Position numbers and translations under genes: made by a program. The notes below the pieces were generated by a model. That model was given only the letters and a program-made list of their open reading frames with translations, had not been told where the DNA came from and made no database searches. From Acidocella sp. (GTDB taxonomy: Bacteria; Pseudomonadota; Alphaproteobacteria; Acetobacterales; Acetobacteraceae), in the NCBI GenBank assembly GCA_029077775.1, contig JAQNCU010000024.1:1-15902 (forward strand): DNA of 15,902 nt. Reading direction: 5' to 3'. Positions 1-6,827 of the stretch are shown one piece after another (position 1 is the first letter of the stretch; each line of letters starts with the position of its first letter).

Positions 1-22
1 GCTCCGTAAATCGTGTGCGCAT
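1..22 (-). CDS. 5' end of a gene leaving the window, possibly nitronate monooxygenase (partial)
   Basis: On the minus strand an AAGGAG Shine-Dalgarno sequence sits 7 nt before an ATG at 22-20, and the reading frame stays open to the window edge (M-R-T-R-F-T-E). The ATG lies 11 nt after the stop codon of the upstream SDR gene, so it is very probably the third gene of that operon. The start M-(R/K)-T-R-(F/I)-T-E is common in FMN-dependent nitronate monooxygenase/2-nitropropane dioxygenase proteins, a family that also contains enzymes of steroid ring degradation. Seven residues cannot prove this. The existence of a translation start is well supported; the product is a guess. Confidence 0.45.
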
Positions 23-33
23 ATTAAAACTCC

Positions 34-837
34 TTATTCATAACGAATACTGATGCCGCCATCTACCGCGATGGTTTGGCCATTGACGTAACCGCCAGCG
101 GCGGAAACCAGAAACAGAACAGCACCCGCAATCTCTTCGGGCTCGCCATAGCGCCCCACCGTCGACCGGCTGAGCTCACGGGCCAGCAACGCCGGATTAT
201 CGATAATGGACTTCGCCATGTCAGTACGCGTCAGGCCCGGTGCCACAGAGTTTGCGCGGATATTGGCGGCGCCATGTTCAACAGCAATATTACGGATATA
301 TTGTAGCGCCATTGTTTTACTGAGCGTATAGCTATGATAATTGCCGCTGCCAAATAAAGCCGCGACCGAGGAGATATTCACGATCCGTCCAAAGCCCCGC
401 GCCACCATGCCGGGTAGCAGAGCTTGGCTTAGCCGGTGCAGTGCGAAAAAATTCGCATCCAGCGTTTTCGCCAGAACCGCATCGCTCATATCCTGGCTCG
501 GCCCGACATGAATATGGAGCGCCGCATTGGCAACCAGAATATCAATCTGACCAAACGCTGCTTCGGCTTGCTTTACTAACGCCGTCAGGTCATCCGGCTT
601 TGTGATATTCCCCGCGACCGCGACCGCCTTACCAAACCCATCATTCTGGCGGGCGTTGATCCGCAGCGCCATGTCTTCCGCGGGCTCTATTTTACGCCCG
701 TTGATCACCACATTTGCACCATGCTGGGCCAACCGGAATGCGATCGCTTCGCCGATCCCGCGGCTGGAACCCGTCACGATCGCCGACCTGCCGGCGAGAT
801 CGAATAATGTGTCCTGCAACCCGATCGCCATCTGCAT
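34..837 (-). CDS. Short-chain dehydrogenase/reductase (SDR) family oxidoreductase
   Basis: A classical SDR of 267 residues, the normal length for the family. It would interconvert an alcohol and a ketone with NAD(P)H in the cytoplasm. The Rossmann motif TGSSRGIG is at residues 22-29, the structural ANAA motif at 104-107, the catalytic Ser in NISS at 154-157, and the active-site Tyr170-x-x-x-Lys174 is intact. PG at 200-201 follows the substrate loop. The second strand ends in N-G-R, which tends to favour NADPH (inference). The ATG at 837 overlaps the stop of the upstream crotonase gene as TGATG, which suggests translational coupling; an ATG at 831 lies 9 nt after AAAGG and is a fair alternative. 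Substrate unknown. A 3-hydroxyacyl-CoA or hydroxysteroid/terpenoid alcohol fits the neighbours. Confidence 0.9.
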   Translation of the reverse strand: MQMAIGLQDTLFDLAGRSAIVTGSSRGIGEAIAFRLAQHGANVVINGRKIEPAEDMALRINARQNDGFGKAVAVAGNITKPDDLTALVKQAEAAFGQIDILVANAALHIHVGPSQDMSDAVLAKTLDANFFALHRLSQALLPGMVARGFGRIVNISSVAALFGSGNYHSYTLSKTMALQYIRNIAVEHGAANIRANSVAPGLTRTDMAKSIIDNPALLARELSRSTVGRYGEPEEIAGAVLFLVSAAGGYVNGQTIAVDGGISIRYE

Positions 838-1622
838 CAACCTTTGTTGCGCTTCTGGGAGTCGATCATGCCTTGTACAATCCGGCGATGATCAAACCCT
901 TGGGTCGCCGCAAATTGCTTCACCAGCATCTCGTTCAAGACCAGATCGATCGCCTGACGATGGTACATGTTCAGCAACGCCTTGCTGCCACGCAGCGCGC
1001 TGGAGGGTTGTGCTTCCAGCTTCTTGGCGAGCAACAGCGCTTCCGCCATCAAATCTCCATGCGCCACCACCCGGTTGGCCAGCCCGCATGCCACGGCCGC
1101 TTCGGCGGCAATGCGATCGCCCGTGAAAATATATTCCTTGGCTTTCAGCATACTCATGTAAAGCGGCCAGGTGACTGAAATGCCGTCGCCCAGCACCAAC
1201 CCGACATTGACATGTGGCTCGGCAAAAAAGGCGGTGTCGGCAATCAACACCAGATCACACAACGCGGCGAGTGTTGCCCCGAATCCTACAGCAGCGCCAT
1301 TTACAGCCGCGATCACCGGTATCGGGATGGCCATCATGGCGGCAATAAATTGACGTGAATTTTCTAAGGTCTTCCTCGATAATTCAGGGTCTTGCGAACA
1401 GGCGATCAGATGCTGAAAATCGCCGCCACTGCTAAAAGCCTTGCCGGCGCCGGTCAGTATCACGGCCTTTGCTTCATCATCCTGGCCGATGGCCTTTGCG
1501 AGTGCCGACAATGCGAAGAGCATGGGGGTGGTCGCAGCATTGTGGTCTTTGGGCCGGTTCAGCGTGACAATCCTGATACCGCCATCAGCCTCTATTTTAA
1601 TTTCGTCGGGTACGTCGTACAT
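837..1622 (-). CDS. Enoyl-CoA hydratase/isomerase (crotonase) family protein
   Basis: A 261-residue crotonase-fold protein of standard length, presumably acting on an acyl-CoA intermediate in the cytoplasm. The first oxyanion-hole segment is FSSGGDF (63-69) and the second is AAVNGAAVGFG (105-115). Both glutamates of classical enoyl-CoA hydratase are absent by alignment: Thr117 and His137 stand in those places. An acid, Asp146 in GLVLGDG, sits where dienoyl-CoA isomerases carry a catalytic Asp. Hydration is therefore not assured, and isomerase or ring-opening chemistry is possible. The start is the ATG at 1622 with AAGGG just upstream; a TTG at 1625 is less likely. It is the first gene of the leftward operon and overlaps the following SDR start by one base. 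Confidence 0.88.
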   Translation of the reverse strand: MYDVPDEIKIEADGGIRIVTLNRPKDHNAATTPMLFALSALAKAIGQDDEAKAVILTGAGKAFSSGGDFQHLIACSQDPELSRKTLENSRQFIAAMMAIPIPVIAAVNGAAVGFGATLAALCDLVLIADTAFFAEPHVNVGLVLGDGISVTWPLYMSMLKAKEYIFTGDRIAAEAAVACGLANRVVAHGDLMAEALLLAKKLEAQPSSALRGSKALLNMYHRQAIDLVLNEMLVKQFAATQGFDHRRIVQGMIDSQKRNKG

Positions 1623-1812
1623 CAACCCTTAAGCATTCCTCTGATCTCGACCGACCGGTACCTAAGGTTTGTCACACATTGGCGATCCGTTTGGCATTGT
1701 CGCGCGAGACATATCGACAGCACGATGCCTCGATCAGCCAACCGAGGAATACTCTCCATTATCGCGTACCTAGATGAGATCGTATTAATCGATGCAATCG
1801 TCACAGAGGAAC
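1623..1812. promoter_or_regulatory. Divergent promoter region between crotonase and NmrA-like genes
   Basis: This 190-bp gap has to carry both the leftward operon promoter and the rightward NmrA-like promoter. A near-perfect palindrome TGTCGCGCGAGACA lies at 1698-1711 (12 of 14 positions symmetric) and is the best operator candidate. A 9-bp palindrome ACCTAAGGT lies near 1661-1669, and its TACCTA part recurs near 1768. No convincing -35/-10 pair was recognised. Role as a regulator site is inferred from symmetry and position only. Confidence 0.4.
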
Positions 1813-2763
1813 ATGGCTATGGATAAAACATCTGTGGGGCCGGTCCTGGTGCTGGGTGGCACAGGTGCACAGGGCGGTGGGGTCGTGCGCGCGCTGCTCA
1901 TGCGCCAAATACCGGTGCGCGCATTGGTGCGAGACCCAGCCTCAGTGGGTGCCGCGCAGTTGCAAGCACTTGGCGCCACGCTCGCCATAGGAAATTTTGA
2001 AGATCCCGCGTCCCTCACGGCTGCATGCGAAGCAGCCTACGGGGTATTTTCCGTCCAAAACGCTGCCGGTACGAGCCGCGACCCCGATCGTGAAAAGCGA
2101 GATGGAGCGAATATCATTGAAGCCGCCAAAGCGGCTGGTGTCACCCATATGGTTCACACTTCGGTCTCCGGCGCGGGCGCTTTCCATCGCGCGATGCCAG
2201 GATGGTCGGACGGAAAATGGTCGACTCTGGAAAATTATTGGGAAAGCAAAGCATTCGTCGAGGACGCCGTGCGCAATGCGGGCTTTTCCCACTACACGAT
2301 CATAAAACCCGCTTTCATGATGGAAAATTTCATACCGCCCAAAGCTGCATTCATGTTCCCAGACCTCGCCGCCCGCGCGTTGGTTACGGCGCTATTGCCG
2401 ACAACCAAGCTCGCGCTGGTCGCCGCGGATGATGTCGGCAACGCCGCCGCCGCCGCAATCGCCGATCCCGCGAAATTTTCCGGTGCGGAGATCGAGCTTG
2501 GCGGCGACTGGCTTACTATGGATGAAATTGCCACCACGCTTTCGGCCATAATTAACCGGCAGATCAACGCCTCGTCCCTATCTCCTGAAAAATTGATAGC
2601 GCGCGGCCAATTCCCGGGTTGGGTTAAAACGCAGGATTGGCTTAATAAAGTCGGCTACCCGGCGCGTCCGCAGGCGGCGCACGCGTTTGATTTGCAGTTG
2701 GTTGATTTCAAATCCTGGGCGGCAACCCACGCTGAGGCGATCGCCATGAACTGGCCAGGATAG
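1813..2763 (+). CDS. NmrA-like NAD(P)-binding protein (atypical SDR)
   Basis: A 316-residue atypical SDR of the NmrA/HSCARG type. The N-terminal dinucleotide-binding motif GGTGAQG is at residues 15-21 with a third glycine pair following, and the strand-two arginine region (VRALVRDP, about 35-42) is typical of NADP(H) binders. The usual YxxxK pair of classical SDRs is not obvious. Family members act either as redox-sensing regulators or as reductases such as isoflavone reductase-like enzymes, so the reaction cannot be given. ATG at 1813 was chosen because AGAGGA precedes it; an upstream CTG-type start would add seven residues with no support. It stands alone on the plus strand, divergent from the crotonase operon and convergent with the P450 gene, 23 bp from its stop. 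Confidence 0.87.
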   Translation: MAMDKTSVGPVLVLGGTGAQGGGVVRALLMRQIPVRALVRDPASVGAAQLQALGATLAIGNFEDPASLTAACEAAYGVFSVQNAAGTSRDPDREKRDGANIIEAAKAAGVTHMVHTSVSGAGAFHRAMPGWSDGKWSTLENYWESKAFVEDAVRNAGFSHYTIIKPAFMMENFIPPKAAFMFPDLAARALVTALLPTTKLALVAADDVGNAAAAAIADPAKFSGAEIELGGDWLTMDEIATTLSAIINRQINASSLSPEKLIARGQFPGWVKTQDWLNKVGYPARPQAAHAFDLQLVDFKSWAATHAEAIAMNWPG

Positions 2764-2786
2764 TCACGGACGAGTCCAACAAAGTC

Positions 2787-4010
2787 TCAGCCAATTTTTA
2801 GAGGAAGTTTTTTTCGTCCCCAAAAATTGAAGCCGACATTACGCTCTGTTGGGCCGTCTAATTTCACGTCCGGCATTCTACGAACGAACATTTCCATCAC
2901 CAGTTTAACCTCCATCCGAGAGAGCGGTGCGCCTGGGCAGCTATGCGCACCTACGCCAAACGCCATGTGTCGGGCCAATTCATCCGCAGGCCTCTCAAGC
3001 CAAAATTCCTCCGGGTTCGTGAATATTTCGGGGTCATGATTCGCCGCCCCGTTCGGCAGCCATAATTTTTGTTTGGCGCCAATCTCAATGCCAGCCACAG
3101 TGACTGGACATAGGCTGGTACGAAACATACCCAGTGCGGGTGGGTCACAACGCAGGCTCTCCTCGATGGCGATCGGAATCAGCCCCGAAGGGTGTTGTTT
3201 GACCTTTTCCCAACGCTCAGGTTTTTCGAGCAACCGCCACATTAAATTAGTAATGAGTGACGTGGTGGTCTCATTCCCGCCAACGAGCAGCCCCATCAGG
3301 GCGATCCGCTGCTCAGGGCGTGTCAGCCTGCGGCCCTGGAAATCGCCGCAAACCGCGTCTGATATCCAGTCATCCGGTAATATCGTTCCAACATGCGCGG
3401 GCTTCGGCTCTGTGATATTGGCTTTCGCCAGCAAGGCTTCACGTTGTTCGATGAAACCATCAAAAAAATCACATACGTCATGGTACACTTTTAGAAACGC
3501 CGCGTTATCCTGACCAAAACCGAGATCCATCAATTCATCAGACCAACGCTTCAGGCGGTGATAATCATCGCTGGGAATGCCGAGCAATAGTGACACCACA
3601 GCAACCGGAAACGGCAATGCAAAATCATCATGCAATTCCACATACGTTCCCTTGGCGAGCATCAGGTCGAGCTGCCGTTCCGCTAACTCTCGCACTTGCG
3701 GCTCAAATTTTGCTAGTGACGCGGCTGAAAGACGTTTTTTAAAAATATTACGAAATTCCGTGTGTTCTTTGCCGTCCGCAACAAACCCTATGGATTTCTG
3801 GAACACCGGAGACGTACCGTAGCGTGCTGTCCATGTCTTGTTATCCAAATAGGCCCGTCGAATATCGGCGTATTTGAAAAACATCCAGAATGGCGCTTCG
3901 GTCTCGCTCACATGGGCGACCGGACATTCACCACGCCTGGAAGCATAGCCGGACCAGGGGTCGCGTAATGCGGCTGCATCCATTGGGTTATATTTCAATT
4001 TGTCTGACAT
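2787..4010 (-). CDS. Cytochrome P450
   Basis: A soluble bacterial class P450 of 407 residues that would insert one oxygen atom into an unactivated C-H or C=C bond. The I-helix oxygen-activation motif is GGNETT (244-249), the K-helix ExxR is Glu284-Arg287 in EESLR, and the haem loop FGVGAHSCPG (351-360) has the thiolate ligand Cys358. There is no membrane anchor. The ATG at 4010 follows AAAGG with 6 nt spacing. The gene lies 50 bp downstream of the epoxide hydrolase on the same strand, so the two are probably co-transcribed, and a P450 epoxidation followed by hydrolysis to a diol is a natural reading (inference). No ferredoxin or ferredoxin reductase is present here, so redox partners must come from elsewhere. 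I could not assign a CYP family. Confidence 0.97.
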   Translation of the reverse strand: MSDKLKYNPMDAAALRDPWSGYASRRGECPVAHVSETEAPFWMFFKYADIRRAYLDNKTWTARYGTSPVFQKSIGFVADGKEHTEFRNIFKKRLSAASLAKFEPQVRELAERQLDLMLAKGTYVELHDDFALPFPVAVVSLLLGIPSDDYHRLKRWSDELMDLGFGQDNAAFLKVYHDVCDFFDGFIEQREALLAKANITEPKPAHVGTILPDDWISDAVCGDFQGRRLTRPEQRIALMGLLVGGNETTTSLITNLMWRLLEKPERWEKVKQHPSGLIPIAIEESLRCDPPALGMFRTSLCPVTVAGIEIGAKQKLWLPNGAANHDPEIFTNPEEFWLERPADELARHMAFGVGAHSCPGAPLSRMEVKLVMEMFVRRMPDVKLDGPTERNVGFNFWGRKKLPLKIG

Positions 4011-4060
4011 GGCTGACCTTTATAATGTAACGCCCTGGCATTTTGAATATGTTTCAAATC

Positions 4061-5197
4061 TTACGCGGCAAAGGGCAATGCGCTAAAAAATTCTGCAACA
4101 TCGGCGGCAAACGCCTCCGGTTCTTCCAGAGCCGCGAAATGTCCACCAGAACTCATTTTTGTCCAGCGTTGCACATTATAATGCCGCGCCACGGCCTCGC
4201 GCGGCGGCCACAGCCAAAATTCCGCCGGGAACAATGCGCAAGCCGTCGGAACGGTCACGTGCGGCGGCGCATAACCGCCAGCCTTTGCCTCCTGATAGGC
4301 ACCAGCATACATCCAGATCATTGAGGTTACAGCGTCATTGACCAAATGGATCATCAGATTGGTGATCAACCAATCTTTGCTAAAACGGCTCTCGATATCG
4401 CCCTTTGTATCGCCCCAGCCTTGGAATTTCTCTAACACCCAGGCGGCGTAGCCCACCGGATTGTCAGCCAGCGCCAACGCGATGGTCTGCGGCTTGGTCA
4501 TATGTTCCATCATATACGCTGACTCCGCCTTCATCATGCGGTCAAGCTTTGTTCGCCACAGGCCTTCCTCAACCGTGGGGTCTGACGATGTCGGCACCGA
4601 GCACAGATTCAGATGCAAACCCGCCACATGCGCGGGCGCGTCCTGGGCCAACCAGGTTGATACCGCACTCCCCCAATCACCCCCCTGGACCCCAAACCGG
4701 TTGATCCCCAGGTGATCAACCATCAACATGCGCCACAGGGCCGCAACGCGCCGCGGGCCGATAGGTTTGGCGGGCCGGGCGGAAAACCCGTAGCCTGGCA
4801 ACGATGGGATAACGAGGTCGAAACCCGCCGTGGTGAGATGCGTGGCGGCGGCGTAAAACTCATAGACCGAGCCCGGCCACCCATGCGTGAGCAGCAATGT
4901 CCGGCGGGGTGTAGGCCCCTTAATGTGCACAAAATGTACATCAATCCCATCGACCAGGCATTTGTATTGTGAAAACCGATTGAGATCGCGCTCAGCCGCC
5001 CGAAAATCATAATCGGTCCGCCAATATTCAATAAAGCTCGAAATATATCTCGTATCAGCGCCGTATTTCCAATTCTTGTCGTCACTGGGCGCGTAAGTGA
5101 CCGTTGTATCGTCCAATCGTCGTTGGATCTTCTGCAAGACCAAAGCGGATACTTCGATCAGGAAGGGCCTCTGTTCATCGGACAAGTAAAACTTCAT
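4061..5197 (-). CDS. Epoxide hydrolase, microsomal (EHN domain) alpha/beta-hydrolase type
   Basis: A 378-residue epoxide hydrolase that would convert an epoxide to a vicinal diol. An N-terminal EHN-type region (about 1-95, with WRTDYDFR near 59-66) precedes the alpha/beta-hydrolase core. The oxyanion-hole motif HGWPGS is at 105-110, the nucleophile is Asp174 in GGDWGS, the acid is probably Glu326 in LFPAEF, and the base is His353 in GGHFAALEEPE. This C-terminal layout closely matches mammalian microsomal epoxide hydrolase. Of the two ring-opening tyrosines known there, one aligns with Tyr297, while the other position (AAWVLEKF) holds Trp253. The ATG at 5197 was chosen because the family N-terminus begins there; the frame stays open upstream but encodes unrelated sequence. 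Its Shine-Dalgarno is weak. First gene of a pair with the P450. Confidence 0.95.
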   Translation of the reverse strand: MKFYLSDEQRPFLIEVSALVLQKIQRRLDDTTVTYAPSDDKNWKYGADTRYISSFIEYWRTDYDFRAAERDLNRFSQYKCLVDGIDVHFVHIKGPTPRRTLLLTHGWPGSVYEFYAAATHLTTAGFDLVIPSLPGYGFSARPAKPIGPRRVAALWRMLMVDHLGINRFGVQGGDWGSAVSTWLAQDAPAHVAGLHLNLCSVPTSSDPTVEEGLWRTKLDRMMKAESAYMMEHMTKPQTIALALADNPVGYAAWVLEKFQGWGDTKGDIESRFSKDWLITNLMIHLVNDAVTSMIWMYAGAYQEAKAGGYAPPHVTVPTACALFPAEFWLWPPREAVARHYNVQRWTKMSSGGHFAALEEPEAFAADVAEFFSALPFAA

Positions 5198-5224
5198 CCT
5201 ATGTGGCGTGGGTGTAAATCTGAA

Positions 5225-5248
5225 AAGAGGCGGTGCCGAAGCACCGCC
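5225..5248 (-). terminator. UUCG-capped hairpin with T-rich tail in the epoxide hydrolase leader
   Basis: Read on the minus strand, GGCGGTGC pairs perfectly with GCACCGCC around a TTCG loop closed by C-G, the very stable cUUCGg tetraloop. TCTTTTC follows the stem directly. This is the form of an intrinsic terminator. It lies about 31 nt before the epoxide hydrolase ATG, so it could act as an attenuator or end a short upstream transcript. The T-run is interrupted by one C, which lowers certainty. Confidence 0.5.
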
Positions 5249-5278
5249 AAGTTCAGGGAGGAAACGTCCATAAACGTA

Positions 5279-5297
5279 CGCACAATAAAATTGTGCG
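5279..5297. promoter_or_regulatory. 19-bp perfect inverted repeat, candidate operator
   Basis: Arms CGCACAAT and ATTGTGCG match over all 8 bp around an AAA centre. Size and symmetry suit a dimeric TetR-, MarR- or LysR-type repressor or activator. It lies between two divergently transcribed catabolic genes. No second copy was noticed elsewhere in the window. Confidence 0.45.
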
Positions 5298-5535
5298 AGG
5301 TACAATTGCCGCATCCAACAATGACCGGCAAGGAACCAAACCGACAGATCATATCTGCGATGACAAAGGCAGCCCAGGACCAATTGTAACCGCGACATAT
5401 CCTGGCCTATCGCGTATGCGCTTTGTCCCAATTGGCCACTTGCCGACATCGCGCCTTCTTTGCCTTACATTGGCTCAATGGCGCGGGATGGGCATAAAAC
5501 GGCGCGTCAAAATTTTTTCTGGGCGAGGTGTGTGC

Positions 5536-6543
5536 GTGGTGACCAACTCAATATCCACCGATCCGGCTGCGATCCCCGAGGCAAAAGCGAGCAGAGGGTT
5601 CGCCGGGTGGGTCATTCTCGGCGTTGCTGTACTTTGCGTGCAGATTTATACTTACGCCGCATGGGTGATGTCGCCGGATTTCCGGCCAACGCCACCAGGT
5701 TCTGACCCGATGCCTGCCATCGCGCATGTTTCGATTGCAGGTTATGAATTATTTTCTATGCTCATATTGATTCCAGTGGTCGTCTGGTTCGTGTACGGCG
5801 TCGCCAAAACCGGCAAGATAGATATCACCCGGGCTTTGATGGTCGGCTGGCTTTCGGCTTATTGGCTCGATCCCTATCTCAACGTTCTCCGGCCGATGTT
5901 CACATATAATGCCTCAGCCGTAAATTTTGGTTCGTGGGCTTCGCACATTCCGTTTTGGCATAGCGCGGGCGGCGCACGGATAGCCGAACCGCTTTTGATC
6001 ATAGCCCCGAGCTATTTTTACACATTTTCAACCACAGCGCTCATTGCTGTTTGGGTCATGAATCGTGCTGAGATGCTCCGTCCAGGGCTTAAATGGGCCG
6101 GATTGTTATTGGCGGGATTTATTGGCGTGTGGTTCACGATGGAACTTTTAGACATCGTGGCGACCCGTTACATGGGGTTAGACGCTTGGCCCGGTTCGGT
6201 GCAGTCACTTTCCCTGTGGGGCGGTGCATTTTATCAATTTCCCATTTATGAACTCATTTTTTTCCCCTCGCCATTCGTCGCCTGCGCATTTCTCATCCGC
6301 TCCGCCGATGCCCGAGGTGATACCGCCATCGAGCGTGGAATTTCAGCTATGGCTGGCCCACAATGGCGTCGTAATATGTTCAGAATATTTGCGTTTGTTG
6401 CCTTTTGTAACGTCTGTAATTTTGCGTATACGGGTGGAATGGCTCTGACGTCTCTGGCGGCAAATCCATGGCCCGCAGGCGTTCCTAGCTGGCTAGCGGA
6501 TGGTCAGTGTGGTGCCTTCACGGGCCTGCCGTGCAAGCCATAA
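5536..6543 (+). CDS. Integral membrane protein, probable spirocyclase AveC family
   Basis: A 335-residue polytopic membrane protein with about seven hydrophobic helices: GWVILG...AAWVM near 22-43, one starting near YELFSML, GWLSAYWLDPYL, APSYFYTFSTTALIAVWVM, AGLLLAGFIGVWF, QFPIYELIFFPSPFVACAFLI, and FRIFAFVAFCNVCNF. Conserved-looking elements include the WLDPYLN segment, the PxxELIFFPSPF segment and a Cys-containing C-terminus (QCGAFTGLPC). The pattern recalls AveC-like proteins, named after the avermectin spiroketal cyclase/dehydratase and also seen in actinobacterial and proteobacterial sterol-degradation regions; this is recognition from memory, not a search. The start GTG at 5536 follows GAGG by 7 nt; GTG 5539 and ATG 5488 are alternatives. 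The function in this setting is unknown. It lies upstream of the transport cassette on the same strand. Confidence 0.65.
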   Translation: MVTNSISTDPAAIPEAKASRGFAGWVILGVAVLCVQIYTYAAWVMSPDFRPTPPGSDPMPAIAHVSIAGYELFSMLILIPVVVWFVYGVAKTGKIDITRALMVGWLSAYWLDPYLNVLRPMFTYNASAVNFGSWASHIPFWHSAGGARIAEPLLIIAPSYFYTFSTTALIAVWVMNRAEMLRPGLKWAGLLLAGFIGVWFTMELLDIVATRYMGLDAWPGSVQSLSLWGGAFYQFPIYELIFFPSPFVACAFLIRSADARGDTAIERGISAMAGPQWRRNMFRIFAFVAFCNVCNFAYTGGMALTSLAANPWPAGVPSWLADGQCGAFTGLPCKP

Positions 6544-6827
6544 ACTCACTGCATATCGCGTGTGCGGTGCCTTTCGGCGGCGTATGGCAGCAGGCTTTGT
6601 AGATGAGGTAACTTGCATATGGCGAGTTAAATAGGACGCGGAAACAGCGACTTTGCGTATAATCTGGTTAACTCTTTTCGGCGAATACGCCAATAAATTT
6701 ACTTTGGTGGCACGGATAGGTTTTTGCTATTTGATGCCACCCGGCTCGGTAGATTTTGACTTAATATTCGGAAACGTAACAAAAAGTGCTCCGCAATTTA
6801 CGAGGCATGTCTGGGAAGGGTAAATAA
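6544..6827 (+). promoter_or_regulatory. Leader/promoter region of the transport cassette, with a long stem-loop
   Basis: The 284-bp gap before the DUF1302 gene is the likely promoter region for the cassette. GGTGGCA (6706-6712) pairs perfectly with TGCCACC (6735-6741), enclosing an inner ATAG/CTAT stem (6716-6719 with 6727-6730) and a GTTTTTG loop. No T-run follows on the plus strand, so this is more like a leader structure or operator than a terminator. TATAAT at 6658-6663 lacks a good -35 box, and TTGACT at 6756-6761 lacks a good -10 box. Confidence 0.35.

Larger units (their letters stand above)
5198..5535. promoter_or_regulatory. Divergent control region with several perfect inverted repeats
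   Basis: This 338-bp gap separates the leftward epoxide hydrolase/P450 pair from the rightward AveC-like gene. It holds a UUCG hairpin (5229-5248), a 19-bp inverted repeat CGCACAAT-aaa-ATTGTGCG (5279-5297), a 13-bp repeat CAGAT-cat-ATCTG (5345-5357), and a widely spaced pair TACAATTG (5301-5308) and CAATTGTA (5381-5388). A strong plus-strand Shine-Dalgarno-like GGGAGGAAAC at 5256-5265 has no ATG, GTG or TTG at proper distance. I see no clear sigma-70 promoter and no gene in it. The density of dyads suggests binding sites for at least one transcription regulator. Confidence 0.5.

Noticed and set aside
602..1178. Two long plus-strand frames
   Set aside because: They are antisense to the SDR and crotonase genes, rich in Pro/Arg/Ser, with no motif; typical shadow frames.
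5198..5449. 84-residue N-terminal extension of the epoxide hydrolase frame
   Set aside because: The family N-terminus begins at the ATG at 5197. The extension has no recognisable domain and runs through the hairpin and operator-like repeats.
5233..5535. About 100-residue upstream extension of the AveC-like frame
   Set aside because: It covers the divergent control region and has no Shine-Dalgarno; the GTG at 5536 has GAGG at 7 nt and leads straight to the first membrane helix.
6756..6784. TTGACT as a sigma-70 -35 box for the cassette
   Set aside because: No acceptable -10 hexamer at 16-18 bp spacing.
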